64,000 nt of DNA from Maridesulfovibrio sp. (GCF_963676065.1 NZ_OY780933.1:2768122-2832121); one strand, 5' to 3'; shown: positions 1 to 9,392, numbered from the stretch's first letter. A program made the numbers and translations. Notes: generated by a model from the sequence alone, not told the origin.

Positions 1-533
1 CCGGTGAGGAATCCCTTGAATTTAATCTTAAGGGAACCGTTTGTTACTTCTGAGGCAGGGATCTTCACGGTTAGGGGTTCTATCCAGTATGCGCGCTTCT
101 TGGGACCCACCCGGACCAGACCTTCATTGCCAACGGGCCGGGAGTCGTCATTATCTATAAGAGTGCATGGGAAATGAGTCATGTTCAATAGATCCGGCCC
201 GTCGACGATTGATACGATAAACTTATCCGCCAGCTTTCCCTCGTTGTCCCATGATCCTACAAAGATCATATCGAATTTGAGTTCAAGATCGGTTCCTGCC
301 GGGAGTCCATTCAAAGTAAGTACTGCCTGGGAAGGAAAACGTTTGTTGCGGTTGTTGAAAAGGCCGAGTCTGCGTTTTTCTCCTACCGTAAATGTTTTAC
401 GGGGAGACCAGTCTTTGGAAACGTTGTTTTTACTGAAAGAGTACGTCTTGATTGGCTGAGAATCTGCGGAAGCCGGACCAACGGACAGAAAGACACACGA
501 GCAGAATAAAGCAAAAAATATTAATTTTTTCAT
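1..533 (-). CDS. Exported protein of unknown function (3' end beyond window)
   Basis: Reading the minus strand from the ATG at 533 gives 177 codons without a stop, so the gene runs off the left edge. The product starts MKKLIFFALFCSCVFLSVG and continues to PASA-DSQP, a typical Sec signal peptide with a probable signal peptidase cleavage after PASA. The mature part looks like a soluble beta-rich domain (alternating hydrophobics, several Asn/Gly turns). I recognise no family and no catalytic motif. It ends 5 bp upstream of the start-side of nothing else: the next gene (538-1980) lies just upstream on the same strand, with only 4 bp between its stop and this ATG, so the two are probably co-transcribed. 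What is seen: signal peptide, open frame, close spacing. Inferred: periplasmic or surface location. Confidence 0.75.
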   Translation of the reverse strand, partial: MKKLIFFALFCSCVFLSVGPASADSQPIKTYSFSKNNVSKDWSPRKTFTVGEKRRLGLFNNRNKRFPSQAVLTLNGLPAGTDLELKFDMIFVGSWDNEGKLADKFIVSIVDGPDLLNMTHFPCTLIDNDDSRPVGNEGLVRVGPKKRAYWIEPLTVKIPASEVTNGSLKIKFKGFLT

Positions 534-537
534 TTAA

Positions 538-1980
538 TTAATCCTTTAAATATTCCTCAATCCATTTATCAAAAGTCGGTGGAGTGCTCACGCATGAAAA
601 GAGCTGTTTCCATTCACATATGGCTGTCAGTTCCACCCCGCGCTGGATGATTGATACGGGTTTATCTGCGGAAACCACTATTACGATAAGGTTGTCGTGC
701 TTGGCTGTGAAGCGCAGGGCGGAATTGAACCTTGCTCCTCTGGCCCTATTTTCACCGGATACAGCTTTGCCGTCCAGCAGGCAGGCGAAGCCATGCAGTT
801 TAAGATCCTTGCAGATATGAACCGCGCCATCAAGCTTGGTAAGGGAACGGGCCAGTCCGCGTATTTCCGGTTCGTGAAGGTCGAGCGGTTCTTCAAGTTT
901 CTGCCCGGCTATCCTGACCGGTTCGTCATTAAAGTCCAGTACCAGCGTGCAGCCGTGGCTGCGGTGGTTCGCGGTGGAAATCATCTGGGTGACCAACTGG
1001 AAAAGGTGATGCCGGATGTCGGGATCAAGGTCCTGTTCAAGGAGGTATTCTTCCAGATGAACGAGATTCGGTTTATAGTTGGTTGACGAAAATTTAGCAT
1101 CCGCAAAACTGCATACTGGCTCACCGCCCAGATATACGAGTCCCCAATCCCCTTTGAACTGTGCGGAGATGGAGTTGTTGGTCGGTGGAACGGCCGCGAT
1201 TCCTACTACACACCTGCCGTCTGAGACCAGCTTGCGGCTTGATCTTTCCACGGACTGGAGCAGCTTGCGCACGTGTTTGTGGTTTTTCAGGGCAGGGCGT
1301 TCTTTTTCCGGGAATTTTGCCATGTACGTGATTGAATCAAGTTCAGAAGATTCAATAAAAATAAGTTCGCCTCGTGCCCATGCGCCTTCTTCGCGGGTTT
1401 TGGAAATACCCATTACCGCGTCCAGAATGGGGTAAACCCTCAACTGTGTATCCCAGCCCATGATTCTGTTACGTTGATCGACTATGTAATCGCGAACGGC
1501 ATGAGTCGAATATTCCCGCAACAGGTGTCCTGAACTGTCGATGCGCAGTATATTCTGAGTAGCAAAATCCTGCGAAAGCAGCAGGGCCGCGTATTCCATC
1601 CAGCTTTCAGTGGGGCCGATGGAGCACATGTCCGGGTGCTGTTCGGTAAACCAGCATTGATAGAAAATGCTGCTGGAGCGCGCACTGCAGGCTATAAGAC
1701 CTGCAAGGGCAAGATCTTTCGAGCGGATAACTTCAATGAGTCTGGTATTGTCATCATGATTGCTTCCTTTGCGCCATTCCTGTGAATCAAGAAAATATTC
1801 CTTGAGTTTGGGCTGATGGTCACGCAGCAGATCCTGTGGATCATAAATGCGCAACGGATCGTCAGGAGTCACCGCGTATATCAGGGCGGTCCGGCTATTT
1901 GACGAAAAGTGCGAAAGTCCGTCGCGCAGGCCGTCCATAATGTGAAAAATACACAGGTTGGCAAAGGATTCTGAACTCAT
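538..1980 (-). CDS. DisA_N (diadenylate cyclase-like) domain protein
   Basis: 480-residue protein. The C-terminal part carries the signature of the DisA_N/DAC fold, which makes cyclic di-AMP from two ATP. The DGA motif is at residues 384-386 (KLDGAVHI). The second motif, normally GxRHRAA, reads GARFNSALRF at 415-424: the first arginine is kept, His-Arg is replaced by Phe-Asn, and another arginine follows. The N-terminal 330 residues look like a sensory region of the kind placed before DAC domains in proteobacteria, and have no transmembrane segment. It is either a divergent active cyclase or a degenerate nucleotide-binding sensor; the altered RHR motif makes activity uncertain. The stop is 4 bp from the start of the exported-protein gene at 533, so both are likely in one transcript. 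Confidence 0.75.
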   Translation of the reverse strand: MSSESFANLCIFHIMDGLRDGLSHFSSNSRTALIYAVTPDDPLRIYDPQDLLRDHQPKLKEYFLDSQEWRKGSNHDDNTRLIEVIRSKDLALAGLIACSARSSSIFYQCWFTEQHPDMCSIGPTESWMEYAALLLSQDFATQNILRIDSSGHLLREYSTHAVRDYIVDQRNRIMGWDTQLRVYPILDAVMGISKTREEGAWARGELIFIESSELDSITYMAKFPEKERPALKNHKHVRKLLQSVERSSRKLVSDGRCVVGIAAVPPTNNSISAQFKGDWGLVYLGGEPVCSFADAKFSSTNYKPNLVHLEEYLLEQDLDPDIRHHLFQLVTQMISTANHRSHGCTLVLDFNDEPVRIAGQKLEEPLDLHEPEIRGLARSLTKLDGAVHICKDLKLHGFACLLDGKAVSGENRARGARFNSALRFTAKHDNLIVIVVSADKPVSIIQRGVELTAICEWKQLFSCVSTPPTFDKWIEEYLKD

Positions 1981-2050
1981 AGAATAATCCGCTGTTGAAG
2001 TTCTGTATTGGAAGTATATTATCTTAATTATCTACTGTTTCCAACAGGAA

Positions 2051-3994
2051 TTATTTTGTTTTTTTCCTTTTCGGGAAATTTTTACCCTTGTTTTTACGGT
2101 TAAAATTTTTGCTGCTGCCGGAGCGTTTGTTTTCATCTTCGCGTTCAGGCTTCTGCCGTTTTTTGCCGCCTTTTTTCATTTTTGTTTCTGAATTTTTTCC
2201 GGCTTCGACGGGCGGTCTTTTACCACTAGCTCCTTTCTTCCTGCCTTGATTTCCTGCTCTGGGGTCGCGGCCGGGATCAGGAATAAGGATACGGTGCTGT
2301 TTCAGACGCTGGGCATCGCTTTTGGCGACATAAATCTTATTGCCCGAAGGATCTGTCTCGCAATAAAACATAGCAGTGGCGACAGTTCCCGGTGTGGGGA
2401 TGAAACATTGTACCTGTCGCGGTTTCCATCCTCTTGCCGTAAGCCATGAGCTGAGATGGCGCATGTCATCGTCCGTGCATCCGGGAAAGGCGCTCATCAG
2501 GTAAGGGATGACGTATTGTTCTTTGCCTGCTTTTTTGGATTCCGCAGCGAACATTTCAAGGAAGCTCTCGAATATGGGGAGGTCCGGCTTGCGCATGTGT
2601 TTAAGCACTGATGGGGCGATATGCTCGGGGGCTACTTTCAGCTGTCCTCCGACGAATTCTTTGAAAATATCTTTCAGGCTTGCCTTGTTTTGCTGACCGA
2701 GGTCGAAACGTACACCGCTGGCTACCCGTACATGCTTGATGCCTTCCATCTTTTGCGCATCACGGTAAAGCTTCAGGTTCGCCTGCTGGTCGTATTTGAA
2801 ATTAGGGCAGACCTTGGGCACCAGACAGCTTTTGCGTTTGCACTTGCCGCGTTCAAGTGAACAGCGGGCGTTCCACATGTTGGCGCTGGGACCGCCGATA
2901 TCCGAGACAGAACCACGGAAATCGGGATGCTCCTGCATACGTTTCAGCTCGCTCATGATTGATTTTCTGCTTCTGGAGCGAATATGCCGGCCCTGATGCA
3001 TGGCGATGGAACAGAAAGAGCAACCTCCGCCGCAACCACGGTGGGAGGTTATGCTGAATTCGATCATGTCTGCGGCAGGGATTCTACCTTTGTTTTTGTA
3101 GATAGGGTGGGGTAGCCGGGCATAGGGCAGGCTGTACAGCCAGTCCAGTTCATCGCTGGAAAGATATGGTGAAGGAGGCGTAATGATAACATGACGTTTA
3201 TCCACCTGCTGCGTAGCCCACGAGTCGCCGAAATGAACTTGTTCTTCAAGGGCGAGGGTGGCTTTCATTAATTGCTGCGGATCATCCATTATGTCCTGAT
3301 GCGCGGGAAGTGTGATTCTTTCTTCCTGCTCAGGAATATCTTCCGGAGAGCCCATAAAGGCTGTGCCGGGAATGCCTTTCAAGGCGTCTGTTGAATCGGT
3401 TTCAGCTTTGGAAAGGCGGAAGGCTGCATCAAGCATGGCACGTTCGCCCATGCCGTAGATAAGCAGATCGGCCTTGCTATCCATGAGAATTGGCTTGCGG
3501 ACTTTATCGGTCCAGAAATCGTAGTGGGAAATACGGCGCAGGGAAGCTTCGATACCGCCGAGGATCACCGGAAGACCCTTGAATGCTTTTTTTATCAGGT
3601 TGGTGTAGATGATACAGGCCCTGTTGGGACGGGCTCCGGCTCTGCCGCCGGGAGTGTAGGCGTCATCGCTTCTTTTTTTGCGGAAAGATGTATAGTGGGC
3701 GACCATGGAATCCAGAGCTCCGGCAGAGACTCCGGCATAAAGGCGCGGACGGCCCAGTTCCTCCAGAGCTTTCGGATTATTCCAGTCAGGCTGGCAGATT
3801 AGTGCCACCTTGAATCCGTGTGCGGAAAGAACCCGGCCGAGCAGGGGGATGCCGAAACTGGGATGGTCAATGTAGCTGTCCCCGGAGACAAGGATGATGT
3901 CCGGCCTGTCCCAGCCCAGCTTGTCCATTTCTTTTTTGGTCATGGGCAGGAACTTCGGCTGAGCTTGTTTCTTGGCGATAATGCTTTTTGTCAT
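2051..3994 (-). CDS. ygiQ: YgiQ family radical SAM protein
   Basis: 647 residues, close to the usual YgiQ length. The N-terminal part (WDRPDIILVSGDSYIDHPSFG, VSAGALDSMVAHYT, GGIEASLRR) is the characteristic UPF0313/YgiQ region. The radical SAM cysteine cluster is present at about residues 317-324 in the form CGGGCSFC within RGCGGGCSFCSIAMHQGR, which fits the family's CxxxCxxC 4Fe-4S ligand motif. The last 80 residues are Lys/Arg-rich and low in complexity (KKRQKPE, NKGKNFPKRKKTK), a basic tail common in this family. The substrate of YgiQ proteins is not established. The neighbours in this window do not suggest a pathway. The family assignment is secure; function is unknown. Confidence 0.93.
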   Translation of the reverse strand: MTKSIIAKKQAQPKFLPMTKKEMDKLGWDRPDIILVSGDSYIDHPSFGIPLLGRVLSAHGFKVALICQPDWNNPKALEELGRPRLYAGVSAGALDSMVAHYTSFRKKRSDDAYTPGGRAGARPNRACIIYTNLIKKAFKGLPVILGGIEASLRRISHYDFWTDKVRKPILMDSKADLLIYGMGERAMLDAAFRLSKAETDSTDALKGIPGTAFMGSPEDIPEQEERITLPAHQDIMDDPQQLMKATLALEEQVHFGDSWATQQVDKRHVIITPPSPYLSSDELDWLYSLPYARLPHPIYKNKGRIPAADMIEFSITSHRGCGGGCSFCSIAMHQGRHIRSRSRKSIMSELKRMQEHPDFRGSVSDIGGPSANMWNARCSLERGKCKRKSCLVPKVCPNFKYDQQANLKLYRDAQKMEGIKHVRVASGVRFDLGQQNKASLKDIFKEFVGGQLKVAPEHIAPSVLKHMRKPDLPIFESFLEMFAAESKKAGKEQYVIPYLMSAFPGCTDDDMRHLSSWLTARGWKPRQVQCFIPTPGTVATAMFYCETDPSGNKIYVAKSDAQRLKQHRILIPDPGRDPRAGNQGRKKGASGKRPPVEAGKNSETKMKKGGKKRQKPEREDENKRSGSSKNFNRKNKGKNFPKRKKTK

Positions 3995-4126
3995 GTGGCA
4001 TTCATATAGCCGAACTTCTTGGCTGGCAAGGTCAGACTGCTGATAAAAAATACGTTAGCTATGTTGTTGCATAAGTGAGATTTGTTGTAATTCGTGTCTC
4101 CTGCTTTGAGTATGGCGTTAAAAGCG

Positions 4127-5887
4127 TTACTTATAAGGTAGTTTAATGATAAATTTTGTCCATTTTCCGGGTACCGACTGTACATCCATGATTCCATCAT
4201 GCTGATCATGAATAATGAAATATGAAACGGAGAGTCCTAATCCGGTTCCTTTACCTACCTCTTTAGTGGTGAAAAAAGGCTCGAAAATTCTTTTGCGGAC
4301 TTGTTCCGGGATGCCGAGGCCGTTATCTTTTATTTCCACCACCGCTTTGTTTTTTTCTTCGTAAACTTTGCAAGTGAAGCGCGATTCCCTTTGGGTAGCC
4401 GCCATCGCTTCAGCTCCATTCTTCAGGATATTTAAAAAAACCTGCTGAATTTCGCTGCCTTCACAGAGTACCGGGGGCATTTTTTTGCTATAATCCTTAA
4501 TAATTTTAATTTGCTTGAAATCGTATTCTCTTTCCAGATTGTAATCGTTGGCAGCAATATTTATTGTGGTGTCCAGCAGTTCCGCTAAATTTTGCAGGGT
4601 AAAATTACGTTCACTTTTACGGCTGAAAGCGAGCATGTTGCGGACTATGGTGGCTGCTCGTTTGCTGGCATTGTTGATTCCGTTCAGCATACGTGGGATT
4701 TCTCTTTTATCCAGGTAGTTGCGTATGTCTTCAAGAGAAACTCCACAATCTTCTGCTACGGAAATGTTTTTGCTTAGGTCAGAATAAATACGCTTTTTTA
4801 TATTGCTGGCGTGCCCCATGATGCCGGAAAGAGGGTTGTTTATTTCGTGAGCCATGCCCGCGGCCAGTCCGCCAACAGACATCATTTTTTCAGACTGAAG
4901 CATCATGCGCTCGAGATTGACTCGTTCAGTCACATCATCAATACGGATTACCGCACCATTTACTCCATTTGCAACAAGAGGGTAAATGGTAATGTCTTCG
5001 CAAGTCGTTTTGTTGTCTTTTGGGCCGGGTCTGTTTGTGTATGCCTGTTTGCGTCTGGTCTTTATGGCTTCCCGTATGCGGTCCATTTCTGAAGCAAGAG
5101 TCGGCATAGCCTCTTCAATTCTGGAACCGATTGCCTTATTTTGCGATATGCCCGATATGGATTCCGCTTCTTTGTTCCATTGGGTTATCTGCCCTTCCGG
5201 GTCGACTCCTATAAGAATGGAAGGCATGGAGTCGATGATATTTGCAAGATAGTTACGTAAGTTTTTTATTTCCTCCTCAGCCTTTTTACGTTGTTCTATC
5301 TCAATGAAATTGTGCATGCTCTTTGAAGCTGAGTCAGAGAGGAAGGCAGCAAGAGCTATATTATATTTTAGTATCTGGTCTACGCGTTCTTTTTCAAAAC
5401 GGGGTATTTCATCAAGGGAGGCCAAATAATCATCTAGATCAAAATCGTATTTTTGGGCCTGATTGATGAAAAAATTGCGGTCTGGTTCTTCATCTTTATA
5501 GAAAAATTGGCCAAGGAATAAAGTTGCGACGTGTTTATCCATGCACATGATAGGTACACCAACGTCCCAGAGGCCGTTTGAACATTTATATCCATAGTGC
5601 TTGCCTTTCTGAATCTTATTTCTGATGGCGGTGTCGCTGGCAATGCACTTGGCACATGTTTCAGGATGTACGCGATGAAAATCAACGCATATTCTCTGCC
5701 ATCCTGCCGCTGCGTATACTTCTCCTGTGTAGGCATCAATTATGCCGGAGGGCATTCCTGTTGCTGTATAACTCACATCAAGCATGTTCTGCAGTTCATC
5801 GAGCTCCACGAGCTCTTTTAACAAAAGCTCGCGGGGTATATGATTTTTAATATTAGAAGAATCTTTCGTTATTGTCGGAATACCCAT
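4127..5887 (-). CDS. Sensor histidine kinase with PocR and PAS domains
   Basis: 586 residues. Residues about 25-190 match the PocR ligand-binding domain ([51 protein letters not shown]), a cytoplasmic sensor thought to bind small organic ligands or metal-linked compounds. A PAS domain follows at about 205-320 ([22 protein letters not shown]). The kinase core has the H-box GMAHEINNP with the phosphorylated histidine at residue 347, an N-box ([10 protein letters not shown]), and G-boxes ([17 protein letters not shown]). There is no transmembrane segment, so the kinase is cytosolic. No response regulator gene is adjacent; the receiver protein at 60732-61100 is 55 kb away, beyond the prophage, and no link can be claimed. 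Confidence 0.92.
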   Translation of the reverse strand: MGIPTITKDSSNIKNHIPRELLLKELVELDELQNMLDVSYTATGMPSGIIDAYTGEVYAAAGWQRICVDFHRVHPETCAKCIASDTAIRNKIQKGKHYGYKCSNGLWDVGVPIMCMDKHVATLFLGQFFYKDEEPDRNFFINQAQKYDFDLDDYLASLDEIPRFEKERVDQILKYNIALAAFLSDSASKSMHNFIEIEQRKKAEEEIKNLRNYLANIIDSMPSILIGVDPEGQITQWNKEAESISGISQNKAIGSRIEEAMPTLASEMDRIREAIKTRRKQAYTNRPGPKDNKTTCEDITIYPLVANGVNGAVIRIDDVTERVNLERMMLQSEKMMSVGGLAAGMAHEINNPLSGIMGHASNIKKRIYSDLSKNISVAEDCGVSLEDIRNYLDKREIPRMLNGINNASKRAATIVRNMLAFSRKSERNFTLQNLAELLDTTINIAANDYNLEREYDFKQIKIIKDYSKKMPPVLCEGSEIQQVFLNILKNGAEAMAATQRESRFTCKVYEEKNKAVVEIKDNGLGIPEQVRKRIFEPFFTTKEVGKGTGLGLSVSYFIIHDQHDGIMDVQSVPGKWTKFIIKLPYK

Positions 5888-6078
5888 AATTGGCCTTGCG
5901 GTAATTTGTGAAGTTTAATTCTATGTTGCCTTCGGCAAGTATAATAAACCATATAGGGATGTTTCTGTCCAGATTTCAATGCTGATTCAGTTTGCTCAAT
6001 CGCACGTGTTGACCCCGGACAAGCCGATGAGTAAACTTAGCCAGTTGATGATTAAATGTAATTGCCTAAGGAGGCATA

Positions 6079-7440
6079 ATGAAACCGCTTCCATGCGTTT
6101 TGACCATAGCAGGTTCCGATTCCGGCGGAGGAGCCGGTATTCAGGCCGATTTGAAAGCCATTTCTATGGCAGGGTGTTACGGAGCTAGTGCTATCACCGC
6201 TCTAACCGCTCAGAATACAACCGGTGTTGCCGGGATTGAGGCGGTTTCTCCCGAGTTCGTTTCTCTACAGATTGAAACTGTTTGCAAGGATATTAAGGTT
6301 AGTGCCGCCAAGACCGGGATGCTTTTTTCCGCACCTATCATCCGTAAGGTTGGAGAATCGTTGAAAGATAAGGATTTCCCGTTGGTGATTGATCCGGTGT
6401 GCGTGGCCACAAGCGGGGCTAAGCTGCTTAAGGATGACGCAGTGGAAGCCATGAAGGATATCTTTCCGCTGGCTGAACTGCTTACGCCCAACGTGCCGGA
6501 AGCAGAACTTTTTACCGGCATGGAAATCAAGAGCCGCGAAGACATTTTTGAAGCCATTAATTTATTACTGGAAATGGGGCCCAAAGCTGTTCTGGTAAAA
6601 GGCGGACATTTTGATTCGGTCGCCGCTACGGACTGGCTGGGAATAAAGGGTCAGCCGCCCATTCCGTTAATGCAGCAACGGGTAAAGACCAAGAACAGCC
6701 ACGGAACCGGATGCACTCTTTCCGCTACCATCGCTTCCGGTCTGGCTAAAGGATATGATATGGTTGCTGCCGTGCGTAAGGCACAGGAATACCTTAATTT
6801 AGCCCTGCGTGCCGGGTTTGATTTAGGTGAAGGCAGCGGACCTCCCAACCATCTTGCCCCAATGCTTATTGAGAAAGTGAAACAGGAGCGGCTTGCTGAG
6901 CTTCATGAATTCGGGTTGCGCCTTAAATGTATGAAGGGGCTGCATGAATTGATACCTGAAACGCGCATGAATGTTGCCGTTGCCCTGCCTTTTGCCAGAA
7001 ATATCAATGACGTGGCTGCCTTTAGCGGCAGGGTCTCATGTTCCCGCAAGGGAGAAGTCATGGTTTGCGGGCATCCTGAATTCGGTGGTTCTGTTTATAT
7101 TGCCAAGGTGTTGCTATGTGCTCGTAAATCAAATACTGAAATAGGATGCGCTGCGGGGCTGCGGCTTAATGAACGGATTATGGCCGCTGTTGCTGACTGT
7201 GGATATGTAGAAGCATGGTTTGACCGTGCCGATGAGCCGGGTGAAATTCTCGGAACTGAGGAGAATACCCTGGAGTGGGGGACCTGCAAGGCTATGTCTG
7301 AACATCCTGAACCGGAAATGGTCGACGTTGTTTGCGATTCAGGAGCTAAGGGCGTCGAGCCTTGTCTACGCTTGCTGGCAAACGATTTTGACGATCTTGA
7401 AAGAAAGCTTAAGGATCTGCTGGCAGCTTTATCCGTTTGA
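6079..7440 (+). CDS. thiDN: Bifunctional HMP(-P) kinase / ThiN-type thiamine-phosphate synthase
   Basis: 453 residues in two parts. Residues 1-260 are ThiD, which phosphorylates hydroxymethylpyrimidine and its monophosphate: TIAGSDSGGGAGIQADLKA at the substrate site, PVCVATSG, and the anion-hole motif NSHGTGCTLSATIASGL. Residues about 275-450 match ThiN, the alternative thiamine-phosphate synthase that replaces ThiE in archaea and some bacteria (MNVAVALPFARNINDVAAF, GHPEFGGSVYIAKVLL, VCDSGAKGVEPCLRLLA). The fusion therefore joins two consecutive steps of thiamine synthesis. A strong ribosome-binding site (AAGGAGG) precedes the ATG at 6079. I looked for a TPP riboswitch in 5888-6078 and saw none, so its control is not the usual one. 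Confidence 0.93.
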   Translation: MKPLPCVLTIAGSDSGGGAGIQADLKAISMAGCYGASAITALTAQNTTGVAGIEAVSPEFVSLQIETVCKDIKVSAAKTGMLFSAPIIRKVGESLKDKDFPLVIDPVCVATSGAKLLKDDAVEAMKDIFPLAELLTPNVPEAELFTGMEIKSREDIFEAINLLLEMGPKAVLVKGGHFDSVAATDWLGIKGQPPIPLMQQRVKTKNSHGTGCTLSATIASGLAKGYDMVAAVRKAQEYLNLALRAGFDLGEGSGPPNHLAPMLIEKVKQERLAELHEFGLRLKCMKGLHELIPETRMNVAVALPFARNINDVAAFSGRVSCSRKGEVMVCGHPEFGGSVYIAKVLLCARKSNTEIGCAAGLRLNERIMAAVADCGYVEAWFDRADEPGEILGTEENTLEWGTCKAMSEHPEPEMVDVVCDSGAKGVEPCLRLLANDFDDLERKLKDLLAALSV

Positions 7441-7479
7441 TATGTAGGATTGTTTATAAAGAATAATTAACATTTTTAG

Positions 7480-7508
7480 TTGACAAGCCTCAGCACTGCT
7501 TATATTAA
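7480..7508 (+). promoter_or_regulatory. Candidate sigma-70 promoter for tRNA-Leu
   Basis: A perfect -35 box TTGACA (7480-7485) is followed after 17 bp by TATTAA (7503-7508). It lies 78 bp upstream of the tRNA-Leu 5' end and downstream of the thiDN stop, so it most likely drives the tRNA. Confidence 0.55.
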
Positions 7509-7513
7509 CGCAA

Positions 7514-7536
7514 CGGCTGCACGGGATGCCGCTTTT
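7514..7536 (+). terminator. Weak terminator-like hairpin between thiDN and tRNA-Leu
   Basis: A short GC stem (CGGC at 7514-7517 with GCCG at 7528-7531) is followed by a run of six T. It could end thiDN transcripts, but it also lies just after the promoter at 7480-7508, so it may instead be part of the tRNA leader. The stem is only 4 bp and the call is weak. Confidence 0.3.
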
Positions 7537-7585
7537 TTGTTTTTTAAAAGGCAGTGTCCAATAAATTAGCCTATAGAATTTGGTT

Positions 7586-7669
7586 GCGAGAGTGGCGGAA
7601 TTGGTAGACGCACTGGATTTAGGATCCAGCGGTTAATCCGTGAGAGTTCGAGTCTCTCCTTTCGCACCA
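7586..7669 (+). tRNA. tRNA-Leu (anticodon UAG)
   Basis: 84 nt including an encoded CCA. The acceptor stem pairs GCGAGAG with CTTTCGC (one G-U). The anticodon arm is CTGGA-TTTAGGA-TCCAG (7613-7629), with anticodon UAG reading CUA. A long class II variable arm and a T-arm GAGAG-TTCGAGT-CTCTC follow, as expected for tRNA-Leu. The gene is the prophage insertion site: identity with the right-hand att copy begins exactly at the 5' side of the anticodon stem, so the 3' two-thirds was rebuilt by the phage DNA and the tRNA stays intact. Confidence 0.97.
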
Positions 7670-7734
7670 ACGTCAATATAAACACCCCTTTACAACAACA
7701 TCCGCATAGTTGTTTTAAAGGGGTGTTTTTTTGT
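7613..7734 (+). repeat. attL: 122-bp direct repeat
   Basis: Identical to 56561-56682. It covers the tRNA-Leu from the anticodon stem to the CCA end, the 10-nt spacer and the complete intrinsic terminator of the tRNA. Identity stops at 7735 (T here, G in the right copy). Crossover inside the anticodon loop is usual for tyrosine recombinases using tRNA genes, so the core is probably 7613-7629. Confidence 0.95.
7680..7732 (+). terminator. Rho-independent terminator of tRNA-Leu
   Basis: The arm AAACACCCCTTT pairs with AAAGGGGTGTTT, with an inner TTGT/ACAA extension, and seven T follow. It lies inside the att repeat and is therefore duplicated at 56628-56680. Confidence 0.9.
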
Positions 7735-7738
7735 TTTT

Positions 7739-7755
7739 GGCCCCTATTTGCCCCC
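7739..7755 (+). promoter_or_regulatory. Candidate integrase arm-type site (left)
   Basis: The sequence contains CCCCTATTTG (7741-7750) and ATTTGCCCCC (7746-7755). Both 10-mers recur exactly on the far side of the att core next to the integrase start (56443-56452 and 56437-56446). Placement on both sides of the core suggests arm sites for integrase; this is inference. Confidence 0.5.
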
Positions 7756-7775
7756 GCTCGTCGTGGGAGGTGGTC

Positions 7776-9122
7776 ATGAGTAACGCCGCACCTCCCAATA
7801 ATATGGAGCTCGAAAGGGCTGTCCTTAGTGCTGTGATCCGGGACAACGGTCGCAACATTGACGAGCTGTTTCCTATCCTTAAGACTCCAGATCATTTTTA
7901 CAGTCCTGTTCACCAGGCAATCTGGCAAACGATGCTGGCATTGCATCGGGAGCAGACTCCTATCGATATTGTTTCCCTCAATGACCGGCTTATGAAGAAT
8001 GGCCGTTCTGAAGCTTGCGGCGGTGCTGTCTTCCTTGCTGAGCTGGCTAATGAGGTTCAGCCGATCCGTCACGCCAAGAGCTGGGCCATGGAACTGCAGG
8101 GGTATGCTCGGCGTAGATCCATGGCTCAAATGGGCCAGCAGCTTATTGAACATGCTTTTACTACTGAAGCCGATCCTTCCGAATTCGCAGGTGCTGCACA
8201 AAAAATTGTTGATGCGGTTCTTGAGGACCGGGTTGATGTCTTAATGCAGAAACCCTCTGAAATTATGCAGGGGTATGTGCAATATCTGGAGGACCTGGAA
8301 AGAAGAGGTGGAGATGGTGTTAAAACTCATCTTTACAAGCTCAACAGTATCATAGGCGGCTTTGTCCCTGGAGATGTCGCTATTCTTGCCGGTCGTCCTT
8401 CCAATGGTAAGACCGCTCTTGCCCTTAATTTTGTTCTCTATTCCATCGCTAAACATATTCCTGTCGGAGTCTTTTCTCTTGAAATGATGAGTTATTTGCT
8501 GGTGAACCGCTTTCTTGCGTCCACCCACGGAATTAACGGTATGCGTTTTCGTGATGGAAAATTTACTCCTGAAGACTGGGAGAAAATTTACGACTTTGCT
8601 CAATATTTCCAAGGTACAGATCCGTGGTTGCGGATTTGGGACAGGCCTTCGCTTTCTGTTTCAGAGCTCCGCGCACAGTGCCGGCGCTGGAAAAGAGAGT
8701 TTGGTTTGAGATGGGCTGTTGTTGATTACATTCAGCTTGTGCGTCCTGACTCAAAAGGTGGATCTCGTGAGCGCGAGGTTGCCGAAATTTCGCGCGTTCT
8801 GAAAGAGACTGCAATGGAGCTGGAAATGTCGTTGCTTGTTCTGGCGCAGCTTAACCGTGACGTTGAGAGTCGTAAAAGCGGAGTCCCGCTTCTTTCGGAT
8901 CTGCGAGAGTCCGGAGCGATTGAGCAGGATGCTGACACGGTAATTTTCATTCGTCCTTGGAATCCAAGGACAGACAGTGAAATTGTGCCAGTTACCTTGG
9001 ATGTGGCCAAGAGCCGCAACTCAGGAGCTGGAAGTCTTGAGGTTATGTATAGGCGTAGGAGATTGCAATTTCTCAACGAGAAAGAAGAAGACTGGAGCTG
9101 GCTGGATTTTCTGCCGGCATAA
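7776..9122 (+). CDS. dnaB: DnaB-like replicative helicase
   Basis: 448 residues from the ATG at 7776, chosen because GGGAGG lies just upstream and the DnaB N-terminal motif (NNMELERAVLSAVI) starts shortly after it; the frame is open further upstream into the att repeat. The N-terminal helical domain (about 10-110) binds primase in this family. The RecA-like motor has Walker A GRPSNGKTALAL at about residue 205, Walker B WAVVDYIQL, and the C-terminal DLRESGAIEQDADTVIFI motif of DnaB-type helicases. It should unwind phage DNA during replication. It is the first gene inside attL and heads the rightward early block, so in the circular phage it lies directly after attP. Confidence 0.93.
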   Translation: MSNAAPPNNMELERAVLSAVIRDNGRNIDELFPILKTPDHFYSPVHQAIWQTMLALHREQTPIDIVSLNDRLMKNGRSEACGGAVFLAELANEVQPIRHAKSWAMELQGYARRRSMAQMGQQLIEHAFTTEADPSEFAGAAQKIVDAVLEDRVDVLMQKPSEIMQGYVQYLEDLERRGGDGVKTHLYKLNSIIGGFVPGDVAILAGRPSNGKTALALNFVLYSIAKHIPVGVFSLEMMSYLLVNRFLASTHGINGMRFRDGKFTPEDWEKIYDFAQYFQGTDPWLRIWDRPSLSVSELRAQCRRWKREFGLRWAVVDYIQLVRPDSKGGSREREVAEISRVLKETAMELEMSLLVLAQLNRDVESRKSGVPLLSDLRESGAIEQDADTVIFIRPWNPRTDSEIVPVTLDVAKSRNSGAGSLEVMYRRRRLQFLNEKEEDWSWLDFLPA

Positions 9123-9134
9123 AGGAGGTGTGTG

Positions 9135-9392
9135 GTGAGTCAACGCTATCATATAGCAGTGTTGAGATTTCGGCATCGTGGTGAGTTTGTGGCTGATGTT
9201 GATCTGGTGACGGATCCTTGTCCTGAAGTTTGTCAGGAGGAAGCAACTATCAGGGCGATTGAAAAAGCCTCAGCTCTTCATTGTGATTTCGTGTCAGATG
9301 GTGAGCTGCTGGTTGTCCTGGACAAAGATCTTGTCTGGTCCAGTCGTGGGGTTTTGGGGAGTCCTAGTTCTGCAGTGGAGGTGAGATCATGA
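9135..9392 (+). CDS. Small phage protein, unknown
   Basis: 85 residues from GTG 9135; a strong AGGAGG at 9123-9128 lies 6 bp before it, whereas the alternative GTG at 9132 is too close. The product (MSQRYHIAVLRFRHRGEFVADV) has no recognisable motif. It sits 12 bp after dnaB and overlaps the next gene by 4 bp, so it belongs to the early operon. Confidence 0.65.
   Translation: MSQRYHIAVLRFRHRGEFVADVDLVTDPCPEVCQEEATIRAIEKASALHCDFVSDGELLVVLDKDLVWSSRGVLGSPSSAVEVRS

Noticed and set aside
5888..6078. TPP riboswitch before thiDN
   Set aside because: The conserved CUGAGA and ACCUGAU-type elements are not found in this interval.
7566..8201. 211-residue minus ORF over tRNA-Leu and the start of the helicase gene
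   Set aside because: It runs antisense through the tRNA and the helicase N-terminus.
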